Of a stretch of 64,000 nucleotides of DNA, positions 38,208 to 46,525 are shown piece by piece. The stretch is from Anderseniella sp963700885 (GTDB lineage Bacteria; Pseudomonadota; Alphaproteobacteria; Rhizobiales; Aestuariivirgaceae), in NCBI GenBank assembly GCA_963700885.1, contig CAVOZJ010000013.1, positions 89,420 to 153,419 on the forward strand. Direction: 5' to 3'. The number at the start of each line of letters is the position of its first letter. Within the stretch, counting starts at the first letter, position 1. The position numbers and the translations under genes were made by a program. The notes below the pieces were generated by a model, which saw nothing but the letters and a program-made list of their open reading frames with translations, was not told where the DNA came from and searched no databases.

Positions 38208-39040
38208 TTGTGGAGCGGACCGAAACGATGTTGCCGGTGTGCGGTGGATGATCGATCAGGTCATTCCAGGCTGCCAGGTCAAGTTCGTCATGGGCGGCAA
38301 GATCTGTTGCCTCGACCACGCGGAAAACAGTGTTGCCGGCGTGCAGCAATGCATCCCTTGGTGATGATTTCAGAATCCGGGCGGCAAATATGCCGCTGAA
38401 CAGGTCGCCGGTTCCGTGCGGCGTGTCCGGAAATGCCTGGGTCTCGTGCAGGATGGCGGAGCGGGCCTGAACCAGCAGATTGCCGATCCCGAGTTTGTTG
38501 GGGAATGCTGAGGTGACCACGACCGTATCTGCACCAAGTGAACGCGCAGCATGCACCAGGGCCGTGTTGTCGCTGGACTTGTCACCGGTCAGAATATCCA
38601 GCTCGTACCGGTTCGGCGTGATGATACCGGCCAGCGGCAGCAGGTGGGACTTGATGGCGCTGATGACTTCCCTGGCGACATAGATGCCGTATGCAGTCGC
38701 CGCACACGGGATCGACAAGTATCTGGAATTGCTGCCGGGCATCCTGCAGGCGTTTGATGAAATCAGCCGTTGCCCTGACCTGGCCGGCGTCACGAAAGTA
38801 TCCGGTCATCACAAGGTCGATCCGGCTGCGCCACTCAGGCCGTTCAAAACCTGCCAGCATATCCGCGATGATCCCAGCCGGCACAGTCATGCCCGGCGGA
38901 TCGCCATGGCCGGGGTGATGCGCCCACATGACAGTGGGTACCTCCCACACATCAATGCCCAGACGGCGGGCGGCAAAACCGGATGCAGTATTGCCGATGT
39001 AACCGCGTGAAATGCGCGACGAGATAGAAACGATAGCCAT
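38200..39040 (-). pseudogene. pdxY: pyridoxal kinase, single frameshift
   Basis: PfkB/ribokinase-like kinase of vitamin B6 salvage. The N-terminal part (39040 to about 38700: SRISRGYIGNTASGFAARRL, ILVDPVCGD) and the C-terminal part (about 38700 to 38200: YGIYVAREV, ITPNRYELDILTG, the anion-hole motif HGTGDLFSGIFAARIL) are both intact but in different frames. The break is at about 38690-38700, one base extra or two missing. Combined length of about 280 residues is normal. No other damage is visible, so a sequencing error or a very recent mutation is likely. Confidence 0.85.
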
Positions 39041-39146
39041 GTAGAAAGCCGGTGATCAACTGGAATTGCGAAACTGGTGAACCGCCAGTATGTCTGATCG
39101 ACCGTGAGGTGACCAGAAATCATTGATCAATCCTCCCTTGTTATTG

Positions 39147-39155
39147 TGCATTGCA
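39147..39155. promoter_or_regulatory. TGC-N3-GCA palindrome upstream of the CoA-ester lyase operon
   Basis: TGCATTGCA, 50 bases before the start of the lyase. Similar sites occur upstream of sdhC and between the acetyltransferase and mmsA. The form resembles TGC-N3-GCA sites reported for PhaR-type regulators of polyhydroxybutyrate and acetyl-CoA flux; the assignment is tentative. Confidence 0.4.
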
Positions 39156-39204
39156 ATATATTATGAACAGCCCATAAAAAGTTTGATATCAAGGGATAGC
39201 CTAC

Positions 39205-40083
39205 ATGAAGGTTAGGCCGCGCCGCAGTGTTCTGTATATGCCGGGGTCCAATACCCGTGCGCTGGAAAAGGCGAAGGCGCTTGCTGCGGATGCGCTGATC
39301 CTTGACCTGGAAGATGCCGTTGCACCATCGGCAAAATCAGATGCGCGAGGGTTTGTATGTGCAGCGGTGAAGGCCGGAGGCTATGGCAGGCGCGAACTGG
39401 TCATCCGTATCAACTCGTTGACGTCTGCATGGGGCATGGATGACCTGGCAGCGGCCATGCAGGCCGGTCCGGACGCCATTCTGGTACCGAAAGTATCTTC
39501 GCCATCCGACATCGCGACTGTTGCAAAGGCCATGGCCGCAGCACCGCAGGATGTGCGTATCTGGGCGATGATGGAAACACCCCTGGCCATGCTGAACGCC
39601 CGCGAAATAGCGTCTGCAACATCCGAACATGCCCGTTTTGAATGCATGGTAATGGGTACCAATGATCTGGCAAAGGAGACCGGAGCCGGCCTGGACGGTG
39701 ATCGTGTGGCCATGATGCCGTGGCTGATGACCTGCGTCGCGGCCGCGCGCGCCTTCGGCCTGGCGATCATAGATGGTGTCTACAATGATTTCAGGAATGA
39801 GCAGGGGTGCGTGGCCGAGTGCGCGCAGGGACGCCTGACCGGCATGGATGGCAAGACACTGATCCATCCGGGCCAGATTGCAGCGGCCAATGCGGCGTTT
39901 GCACCGTCGCGAAGCGAGGTTGATGCGGCAAGGCACATCATTGCCGCCTTTGCCCTGCCGGAGAACGCAGGTCTTGGCGCCATCAATCTGAACGGGCGCA
40001 TGGTCGAACTTTTGCATTGCGAGATTGCCCGGAAAACGGTTGCGATGAGTGAAGCAATTGCTGCACTGGAGACAACATCATGA
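39205..40083 (+). CDS. HpcH/HpaI-family CoA-ester lyase (CitE/malyl-CoA type)
   Basis: Metal-dependent TIM-barrel enzyme of 292 aa acting on malyl-CoA or similar esters. It starts RPRRSVLYMPGSNTRALEKA, with ADALILDLEDAVAP near residue 28, a metal-site MMETPLAMLNA near residue 120, and GMDGKTLIHPGQI near residue 213. Its length and N-terminus are closest to the (3S)-malyl-CoA thioesterase (Mcl2) of the ethylmalonyl-CoA pathway rather than the longer Mcl1. It overlaps the MaoC gene by four bases (ATGA). Confidence 0.85.
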   Translation: MKVRPRRSVLYMPGSNTRALEKAKALAADALILDLEDAVAPSAKSDARGFVCAAVKAGGYGRRELVIRINSLTSAWGMDDLAAAMQAGPDAILVPKVSSPSDIATVAKAMAAAPQDVRIWAMMETPLAMLNAREIASATSEHARFECMVMGTNDLAKETGAGLDGDRVAMMPWLMTCVAAARAFGLAIIDGVYNDFRNEQGCVAECAQGRLTGMDGKTLIHPGQIAAANAAFAPSRSEVDAARHIIAAFALPENAGLGAINLNGRMVELLHCEIARKTVAMSEAIAALETTS

Positions 40084-41138
40084 GCGAAAAATCCAGCAAG
40101 ACCGGAACGGGCAACTTCTTCGAGGATTTCTCGGTTGGCCAGGTCATGCGGCACGCGGTGCCGCGTACGGTTGGCGAAGGGGAACGCGCGCTCTATACCG
40201 GACTTTATGGCATGCGCTGTGCCGTGCAGTCGTCGGACACGTTTGCCAGGGCGATCGGATACAGCCAGGCCCCGCTGGATGATCTGCTGGTTTTTCATAT
40301 CGTGTTTGGCAAAACCGTGCCGGATATTTCGCTGAACGCCGTTGCAAATCTGGGTTATGCGGATTGCCGGTTCATGAAGCCGGTGTATGCAGGCGATACG
40401 TTGAATTCGGTATCCGAAGTGATCGGTGTGAAGCAGAATTCAAACGGCAAGACCGGTGTGGTCTTTGTGCGTTCCAGAGGTGTCAACCAGCACGGTGAAA
40501 CGGTGCTGGAATTTGTTCGCTGGGTTATGGTGCGCAAACGCGATACGGCAACGCGGGCACCGGATCCGGTGGTGCCGGATCTGCCCGGCAAGGTCTCGCC
40601 GGAGCAACTGGGTGGCGCCTGTCCGGTGATTGATCCTGCCTGCTGGGATGCAGATCTGTCGGGCTCCGGGCATTTCTGGGGCGATTACCAAACCGGCGAT
40701 CGCATTGATCATGTGGACGGCATGACTGTGGAGGAGGCCGAACACATGCTGGCGACAAGGCTGTACCAGAACACCGCAAGGGTACATTTCAACCAGTTCA
40801 CTGAAAGCCAGGGCCGGTTCGGCAAAAGGCTGATTTACGGTGGCCATGTCATTTCACTGGCCCGCGCATTATCGTTCAACGGCCTGGCCAATGCGTTTCA
40901 CGTGTCCGCCATCAATGGCGGCAGGCACGTTGCGCCATTGTTTGCCGGAGAAACAGTGTTCAGCTGGTCACAGGTGCTTGACACTGCACAACTGCAGGGT
41001 CGTGATGATGTAGGTGCGTTGCGCCTGCGTACGGTTGCCACGAAGGACGTTCCGTGCGGCGACTTTCCTGAATCGGGTGATGACGGGGTCATCCTGGATA
41101 TCGACTACTGGGCACTGATGCCGATCAAAGCGAAATGA
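40080..41138 (+). CDS. MaoC family dehydratase, mesaconyl-CoA hydratase-like
   Basis: Double hot-dog hydratase of 352 aa. The N-terminal half has NFFEDFSVGQVMRHAVPRT and the second half has GDRIDHVDGMTVEEAEHM and VHFNQFTESQGRFGKRLIYG. This arrangement matches mesaconyl-CoA hydratase (beta-methylmalyl-CoA dehydratase) of the ethylmalonyl-CoA pathway. It is coupled to the CoA-ester lyase, and both precede sdhCDAB, which fits feeding of glyoxylate and C4/C5 acyl-CoA products into the TCA cycle. Confidence 0.85.
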   Translation: MSEKSSKTGTGNFFEDFSVGQVMRHAVPRTVGEGERALYTGLYGMRCAVQSSDTFARAIGYSQAPLDDLLVFHIVFGKTVPDISLNAVANLGYADCRFMKPVYAGDTLNSVSEVIGVKQNSNGKTGVVFVRSRGVNQHGETVLEFVRWVMVRKRDTATRAPDPVVPDLPGKVSPEQLGGACPVIDPACWDADLSGSGHFWGDYQTGDRIDHVDGMTVEEAEHMLATRLYQNTARVHFNQFTESQGRFGKRLIYGGHVISLARALSFNGLANAFHVSAINGGRHVAPLFAGETVFSWSQVLDTAQLQGRDDVGALRLRTVATKDVPCGDFPESGDDGVILDIDYWALMPIKAK

Positions 41139-41188
41139 AATGCAGAGGCAATGTCCGAAATTAAACCCAGACAGCGCATTGCGCGTGT

Positions 41189-41197
41189 TGCATTGCA
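41189..41197. promoter_or_regulatory. TGC-N3-GCA palindrome upstream of sdhC
   Basis: TGCATTGCA (within TTGCATTGCAC) 54 bases before the sdhC start, the same core as upstream of the CoA-ester lyase. Possible PhaR-type operator; unproven. Confidence 0.4.
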
Positions 41198-41250
41198 CAT
41201 AGTATGACTGGACTGATCCTACCGAGACGATTTCACCAGGGGCAATCCGA

Positions 41251-41646
41251 ATGGCGAATTCACCAATGAAAGAGCGTCCGCTCTCTCCTCATCTGAGTAT
41301 CTACAAACCGATGCTCACCATGATGATGTCAATTGTGCATCGCATAACCGGCGCGGGACTTTATTTCGGCATGGCACTGTTTGTGGGGTGGCTGTTTTCA
41401 GCAGCCCAGTCGCAAAGTTGTTTTGACATTGTGCAGGGCTTCATCGGTTCCTGGTTCGGGCGTCTGGTGTTGCTGGGATTTACCTGGGCACTGGTGCATC
41501 ATGCCCTGGGCGGGTTACGCCACCTGCTCTGGGACACCGGGCGCGGCTTTGACCTTGTGAAAATTGAATGGCTGGCGCGGGCAAACATAGCTGCATCTGT
41601 GGCACTGACACTGCTGATCTGGATTGCAGCCTATGCGGCGAGGTAG
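41251..41646 (+). CDS. sdhC: succinate dehydrogenase cytochrome b556 subunit
   Basis: Membrane anchor that binds haem b and ubiquinone. 131 aa with three helices. RPLSPHLSIYKPMLTMMMSI is the quinone-site signature near residue 8, HRITGAGLYFG follows, and the haem ligand histidine is in HHALGGLRHLLWD near residue 85. First gene of sdhCDAB, with AGGGGCAATCCG as ribosome site. Confidence 0.96.
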   Translation: MANSPMKERPLSPHLSIYKPMLTMMMSIVHRITGAGLYFGMALFVGWLFSAAQSQSCFDIVQGFIGSWFGRLVLLGFTWALVHHALGGLRHLLWDTGRGFDLVKIEWLARANIAASVALTLLIWIAAYAAR

Positions 41647-41652
41647 CAGCAC

Positions 41653-42033
41653 ATGGATATGAGAACTCCTTTGGGCAAAGTCCGCGGCCTGGGCTCCGCC
41701 AAATCCGGTACCGAACATTTCTGGCATCAGCGGATGACGGCAATCGCCAATATTCCGCTGCTGATCTTCCTGGTGGGTTTCTGCGTTTGCATGGCTGGTG
41801 CTGATCGCGCCGGGATGGTGGACGCCGTGTCCAACCCGCTGGTGGCGCTGATGCTGGTGTTCACCATCATCTCGGTCAGCTGGCACATGCGCCTGGGCAT
41901 GCAGGTTATCATTGAAGATTATGTACATGGCGAAGGCAGCAAATTGATCTGCCTGCTGGGCAACACATTCTTCTCGCTGGCAGTGGCCCTGACCGGCCTG
42001 TTTGCCGTTCTCAAGATTTCCTTCGGAGGCTGA
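41653..42033 (+). CDS. sdhD: succinate dehydrogenase hydrophobic membrane anchor subunit
   Basis: 126-aa second anchor of complex II with three helices. It starts RTPLGKVRGLGSAKSGTEHF and carries WHQRMTAIANIPL; the haem/quinone region is SWHMRLGMQVIIEDYVHG near residue 77. Six bases after sdhC and seven before sdhA, so tightly coupled. Confidence 0.95.
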   Translation: MDMRTPLGKVRGLGSAKSGTEHFWHQRMTAIANIPLLIFLVGFCVCMAGADRAGMVDAVSNPLVALMLVFTIISVSWHMRLGMQVIIEDYVHGEGSKLICLLGNTFFSLAVALTGLFAVLKISFGG

Positions 42034-42040
42034 CCGGCAA

Positions 42041-43873
42041 ATGGCTGCGACGAATGCATACGAATTTACCGATCACCAGTTTGACGTGGTTGTTGTTGGC
42101 GCCGGAGGCGCCGGTCTTCGCGCCACACTGGGCATGGCCGAACAGGGGCTCAGGACGGCCTGTATTTCAAAGGTATTTCCGACACGGTCGCATACGGTAG
42201 CAGCGCAGGGCGGGATTGCGGCGAGTCTTCGCAACATGGGACCCGATCACTGGCAATGGCACATGTATGACACCGTCAAGGGTTCTGACTGGCTGGGTGA
42301 TACCGATGCGATGGAGTATCTGGCGCGCGAGGCGCCGGCGGCGGTTTATGAGCTGGAGCATTACGGTGTCCCGTTCAGCAGAACCGGGGACGGCAAGATT
42401 TACCAGCGCCCGTTCGGCGGTCATATGCAGAATTTTGGCGATGGTCCGCCGGTGCAGCGCACTTGTGCCGCGGCGGACAGAACCGGTCATGCAATCCTGC
42501 ACACGCTATACGGCCAGAGCCTGAAACACCATGCAGAGTTTTTCATCGAATATTTTGCCATTGACCTGATCATGTCGGATGATGGTGTCTGTACAGGCGT
42601 CGTGGCATGGAATCTGGAAGATGGCACGGTACACCGGTTTGCGGCCAAGATGGTTGTGCTGGCGACGGGTGGTTATGGCCGGTCGTATTTTTCGGCAACC
42701 TCTGCCCATACCTGCACGGGCGACGGCAACGGCATGGCAGCACGTGCCGGTCTGCCGTTGCAGGATATGGAGTTTGTGCAATTTCATCCAACCGGAATTT
42801 ATGGCGCCGGTTGCCTGATAACCGAAGGGGCACGCGGTGAAGGAGGTTATCTGACCAATTCCGAAGGCGAACGCTTCATGGAGCGTTACGCTCCCAACGC
42901 CAAGGATCTGGCGTCGCGCGATGTGGTGTCCCGCTGCATGACAATGGAGATCCGCGAAGGCCGCGGTGTCGGCAGGAACAAGGATCACATACATCTGCAT
43001 CTGGATCACCTTGACCCTGCTGTACTGCATGAACGCCTGCCGGGGATTTCTGAAAGTGCAAAGATTTTTGCAGGAGTTGACCTTACCCGCGAACCGATCC
43101 CGGTCCTGCCGACGGTGCATTACAACATGGGTGGCATTCCAACCAACTATTGGGGCGAGGTCCTCAACCCGACCAAAAATGACCCCGACGCCATTCAACC
43201 GGGCCTGATGGCGGTTGGTGAGGCAGGGTGTGCGTCCGTGCATGGCGCCAACCGTCTGGGATCCAATTCGCTGATTGACCTTGTTGTGTTCGGCCGTGCT
43301 GCCGCCATCCGGGCAGGCAAGGTGGTCGACCGGGACGAACCGGCGCCGCCGTTCAATGAGGCATCCGTGGAAAACACCATGACCCGGTTTGACACATTGC
43401 GGCATGCTTCAGGGGCTGTGCCGACGGCAAGCCTGCGGCTGGAGATGCAACGCGCCATGCAGGAAGATGCTGCTGTGTTCCGCGTTCAGGATACCCTGGC
43501 GCAGGGTTGCAAGCGGCTTGATGCGGCATGGAGGAAACTGTCTGATCTGAAGGTTACCGACAGGTCGATGGTGTGGAATTCAGATCTGGTGGAAACGCTG
43601 GAACTGGAAAACCTGATGGTGTGCGCCATCGCCACGGTCTATTCCGCCGAGGCGCGCAAGGAAAGCCGTGGCGCCCATGCACGAGAGGACTACAAGGCTG
43701 GTCCCTATGACGGCCGGGATGACAAGAACTGGCGCAAGCACACACTGGCGTGGGTAAACGGCAAGGGCAAGGTGAAGCTGGATTATCGTCCGGTGCATAC
43801 GGAGGCCCTGACATCGCCTGCCGATGGGGGGATCGACCCCAAGAAAATCGCGCCGAAAGCGCGCGTCTACTAG
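42041..43873 (+). CDS. sdhA: succinate dehydrogenase flavoprotein subunit
   Basis: Catalytic FAD subunit of complex II, 610 aa. The FAD motif is VVVVGAGGAGLRAT near residue 16. The flavin-linking histidine lies in TRSHTVAAQGG near residue 51, and the active site includes HPTGIYGAGCLITEGARGEGG. GGAGG precedes the ATG at 42041 by about 12 bases, which gives the normal N-terminus. Confidence 0.96.
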   Translation: MAATNAYEFTDHQFDVVVVGAGGAGLRATLGMAEQGLRTACISKVFPTRSHTVAAQGGIAASLRNMGPDHWQWHMYDTVKGSDWLGDTDAMEYLAREAPAAVYELEHYGVPFSRTGDGKIYQRPFGGHMQNFGDGPPVQRTCAAADRTGHAILHTLYGQSLKHHAEFFIEYFAIDLIMSDDGVCTGVVAWNLEDGTVHRFAAKMVVLATGGYGRSYFSATSAHTCTGDGNGMAARAGLPLQDMEFVQFHPTGIYGAGCLITEGARGEGGYLTNSEGERFMERYAPNAKDLASRDVVSRCMTMEIREGRGVGRNKDHIHLHLDHLDPAVLHERLPGISESAKIFAGVDLTREPIPVLPTVHYNMGGIPTNYWGEVLNPTKNDPDAIQPGLMAVGEAGCASVHGANRLGSNSLIDLVVFGRAAAIRAGKVVDRDEPAPPFNEASVENTMTRFDTLRHASGAVPTASLRLEMQRAMQEDAAVFRVQDTLAQGCKRLDAAWRKLSDLKVTDRSMVWNSDLVETLELENLMVCAIATVYSAEARKESRGAHAREDYKAGPYDGRDDKNWRKHTLAWVNGKGKVKLDYRPVHTEALTSPADGGIDPKKIAPKARVY

Positions 43874-43899
43874 GAACACAGGGTACGGGACAGAAGAAC

Positions 43900-44679
43900 A
43901 TGGTTGAACTGGCGCTTCCAAGGAACTCCCAGGTTGGCGAAGGCAAGGTATGGCCGAAGCCGGAGAGTGCAAACCGTACCCGCGAGTTCAGGGTGTATCG
44001 CTGGAACCCGGACGATGATGCCAATCCCCAGCTGGATACCTATTCCATCGACCTCGATGATTGCGGGCCAATGGTTCTCGATGCGCTGATCAAGATCAAG
44101 AACGAGATCGATCCGACACTGACGTTCCGGCGCTCGTGCCGTGAAGGCATTTGTGGTTCGTGTGCCATGAACATCGACGGCACCAACACGCTTGCATGTA
44201 CCCGTGGCATTGATGAGGTGGCCGGTGACGTTCGCATTTATCCGTTGCCACACATGCCGGTTATCAAAGATCTTGTGCCGGACCTTTCGCGGTTTTATGC
44301 GCAGCATCGTTCCATTGAACCATGGCTCAAGACCGAAACTCCCGAACCCAGAACCGAATGGAAACAGTCTCACGAAGATCGTGAGCGGCTTGACGGGTTG
44401 TACGAGTGCATTTTGTGCGCCTGCTGTTCGACCTCCTGCCCGTCCTACTGGTGGAACGGTGATCGTTATCTTGGTCCTGCCATATTGCTGCAGGCCTATC
44501 GCTGGTTGATTGATTCACGTGACGAGGCCACCGGGGAACGGCTTGATAATCTGGAAGATCCATTCCGTCTGTACCGCTGTCACACCATCATGAACTGTTC
44601 CAAGGCGTGCCCGAAGGGTCTGAACCCGGCGAAGGCAATCGCCGAAATCAAGAAAATGATGGTCGAACGCCGTATATAG
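43900..44679 (+). CDS. sdhB: succinate dehydrogenase iron-sulfur subunit
   Basis: Three-cluster Fe-S subunit carrying electrons from FAD to quinone. 259 aa. The 2Fe-2S cysteines are in CREGICGSCAMNIDG, then ECILCACCSTSCPSYWW and CHTIMNCSKACPKGLNP for the 4Fe-4S and 3Fe-4S clusters. I chose the ATG at 43900; the open frame extends back into sdhA, but the conserved sequence begins here. Last gene of the operon. Confidence 0.96.
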   Translation: MVELALPRNSQVGEGKVWPKPESANRTREFRVYRWNPDDDANPQLDTYSIDLDDCGPMVLDALIKIKNEIDPTLTFRRSCREGICGSCAMNIDGTNTLACTRGIDEVAGDVRIYPLPHMPVIKDLVPDLSRFYAQHRSIEPWLKTETPEPRTEWKQSHEDRERLDGLYECILCACCSTSCPSYWWNGDRYLGPAILLQAYRWLIDSRDEATGERLDNLEDPFRLYRCHTIMNCSKACPKGLNPAKAIAEIKKMMVERRI

Positions 44680-44855
44680 AGTGGCGCTTGCGACTGGCAT
44701 TGCTGCAAAGCACGTCCATAGCTGCACAATTTCTGCCGCTGTGATCAAACTGGCCATGGTTAACTGAATGTCAATCTGGTTGCTGCAATTTGACCGCACA
44801 GGAGTTCAACTCGACTCGGGATTGATGCAGTTAGTCAGTCAAGGACACGAAAGCC

Positions 44856-45284
44856 ATGCAAAATGCCCCTTTACCTGTAGATGCAGCCAGACCACTGCAA
44901 GCCGTGACGGTGGCCTACCCTTCCGCGCAGTGTGAAAACAGCCCCTATTCCAGCATTGTCGGCAGGGGAAATGTGCCGTTGCTGATTGAAGATTGCCTGC
45001 TGGCGGAAGTGCCGCGCGACCAGCTGCAGCGCGAATGGGCAGCCTGCAAGACAATTTCCGATGGCGATGTGGCGGACTATTGCCGCCGGGCAGCCGGCCG
45101 CCTGTCGCGGGCTTTCGAGAGTGAAATAGCGTCAGCGGACCTGTCTGACATTGTCGCCAATGCCGCAGTTTTGTTCTTGCTGTCACTGCGCAACAGCGGT
45201 GTTGTTTCTTCGGACGAAATTGGCCCGTGTGAAGTTTGTTATGACGGCACCGAGGCCGGCGGCAGGGTAAGTGCGGCTGGTTAA
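44856..45284 (+). CDS. hypothetical protein, 142 aa
   Basis: ATG preceded by AAGGAC. Predicted soluble and mostly helical in the second half (VPRDQLQREWAACK; DVADYCRRAAGRLSRAF), with cysteines at scattered positions. No family is recognised. It lies between sdhB and a VOC-family gene on the same strand. Confidence 0.55.
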   Translation: MQNAPLPVDAARPLQAVTVAYPSAQCENSPYSSIVGRGNVPLLIEDCLLAEVPRDQLQREWAACKTISDGDVADYCRRAAGRLSRAFESEIASADLSDIVANAAVLFLLSLRNSGVVSSDEIGPCEVCYDGTEAGGRVSAAG

Positions 45285-45320
45285 CTCGCATTTGCCTGCA
45301 ATCTATGATGTCTTGCGGCG

Positions 45321-45767
45321 ATGAACGACGATAACAGCCCGTCAGAACCGTTCATGGATGCGGTAGAGTTCGGCCATTCTTTGGGGCCGGGTATCGGCCT
45401 CAACCTGCTTGTCAGCAACACCTCAAGGCATCGCGACTTTGCGGTATCGGTTCTGGGGGCGGAGGTGCTTCACCACAGCGACGATTTCTCGGTCTTCAGG
45501 CTGAGAGGCTCGATATGGATGATCCATGCCGACCATACCTACAGGACCAATGTGCTTTATGGCGTAGCGACACAGGCACAGGGCCGCGGTGCCGGCGCGG
45601 AACTCAGGGCCTACGGAGTTGATCCCGACCAGGCAGAAACGGCAGCCCGCGAGGGAGGCTGGACGGTGCTGGCAGGCGCTGAAGACAAACCGCACGGACT
45701 TCGTGAAGCCGTTATCCTGGATGATGACGGCTATGCCTGGGTGCCCGGGGTTGCGATCCAGTTATGA
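45321..45767 (+). CDS. VOC (glyoxalase/bleomycin resistance-like) family protein
   Basis: 148-aa protein with the paired beta-alpha-beta-beta-beta modules of the vicinal-oxygen-chelate fold: IGLNLLVSNTSRHRDFAVSVLGAEVLHHSDDFSVFRL then VDPDQAETAAREGGWTVLAG and AVILDDDGYAWVPGV. Substrate unknown; it may be a metal-dependent lyase or a binding protein. An in-frame ATG at 45354 is an alternative start. Confidence 0.65.
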   Translation: MNDDNSPSEPFMDAVEFGHSLGPGIGLNLLVSNTSRHRDFAVSVLGAEVLHHSDDFSVFRLRGSIWMIHADHTYRTNVLYGVATQAQGRGAGAELRAYGVDPDQAETAAREGGWTVLAGAEDKPHGLREAVILDDDGYAWVPGVAIQL

Positions 45768-45930
45768 TGTTCCGGCCTGAAATCACCTGTCGAGGCATTT
45801 CCGCTCGACGCAGCGGAGTGAGACGTGCATTCTTGCGGATGTTCATCCGGTTCCTGCAGCAAGCTTTGAAGACTGGCGACTCCAATCTCCTCGATCCGGA
45901 CCGAATAAACAACCTGCCGAAAGCTGGCTT

Positions 45931-46356
45931 CTAGTTCGCCATGTAGACCGGTTCGTCCGCCTGCCAGCCGTTTTGCGTTCGCCGGAAAGTCACGATCACG
46001 CTGCTCAGACCGAGCACCGGCTGGCCGGGATTTGCCGCAAGCTTGAGTCGCAGTGCGATGCGCACCATATCAAGGCCAGTTTCCAGAGTGTCAAAAGTCA
46101 GGAAGCAGGTGGTTCCTGGTGTTGCAGGAGCCCCGGATAGCTCAGATGCATCGGCGAGGCGGACCGGTTTCGGCGCCGCCGGCAGGAGGATCGACCCGTC
46201 CAGGCCGTCCCGCGCAATCGGTATGTCTTCTTGCGCCATCAGCATGCCCAGATCCGGCAAACGTACCGGCTGGTTGTGGCCCGGCAGCGGCGTCTGGGTG
46301 ATCACGGCGTCCAGCAGTTGTTGCTGGAAGGCGCCGATATCCGGGGTCTGGTTCAT
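45931..46356 (-). CDS. hypothetical protein, 141 aa
   Basis: The ATG at 46356 has a strong AAGGAGAG site. The protein is soluble, with a Pro-rich middle and beta-rich C-terminus (GLSSVIVTFRRTQNGWQADEPVYMAN). No family is recognised. It lies 169 bases downstream of the matrixin-like gene on the same strand and may share its transcript, but nothing in its sequence shows a link. Confidence 0.6.
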   Translation of the reverse strand: MNQTPDIGAFQQQLLDAVITQTPLPGHNQPVRLPDLGMLMAQEDIPIARDGLDGSILLPAAPKPVRLADASELSGAPATPGTTCFLTFDTLETGLDMVRIALRLKLAANPGQPVLGLSSVIVTFRRTQNGWQADEPVYMAN

Positions 46357-46525
46357 AGGTTCGTCTCTCCTTGTGTTGCCGAAGCGCTTACCGACGTATG
46401 AAACGGCTTCCGGTAATTCGCTTTGGAGCGTCATCCGATCAGAGGAAAGCCTCTGATCGGACAGAAGATGCTCGATTCCAGTGTGTCAGAGTAACCGATC
46501 TGCGTCCATCATGGCGCAGGTTACC

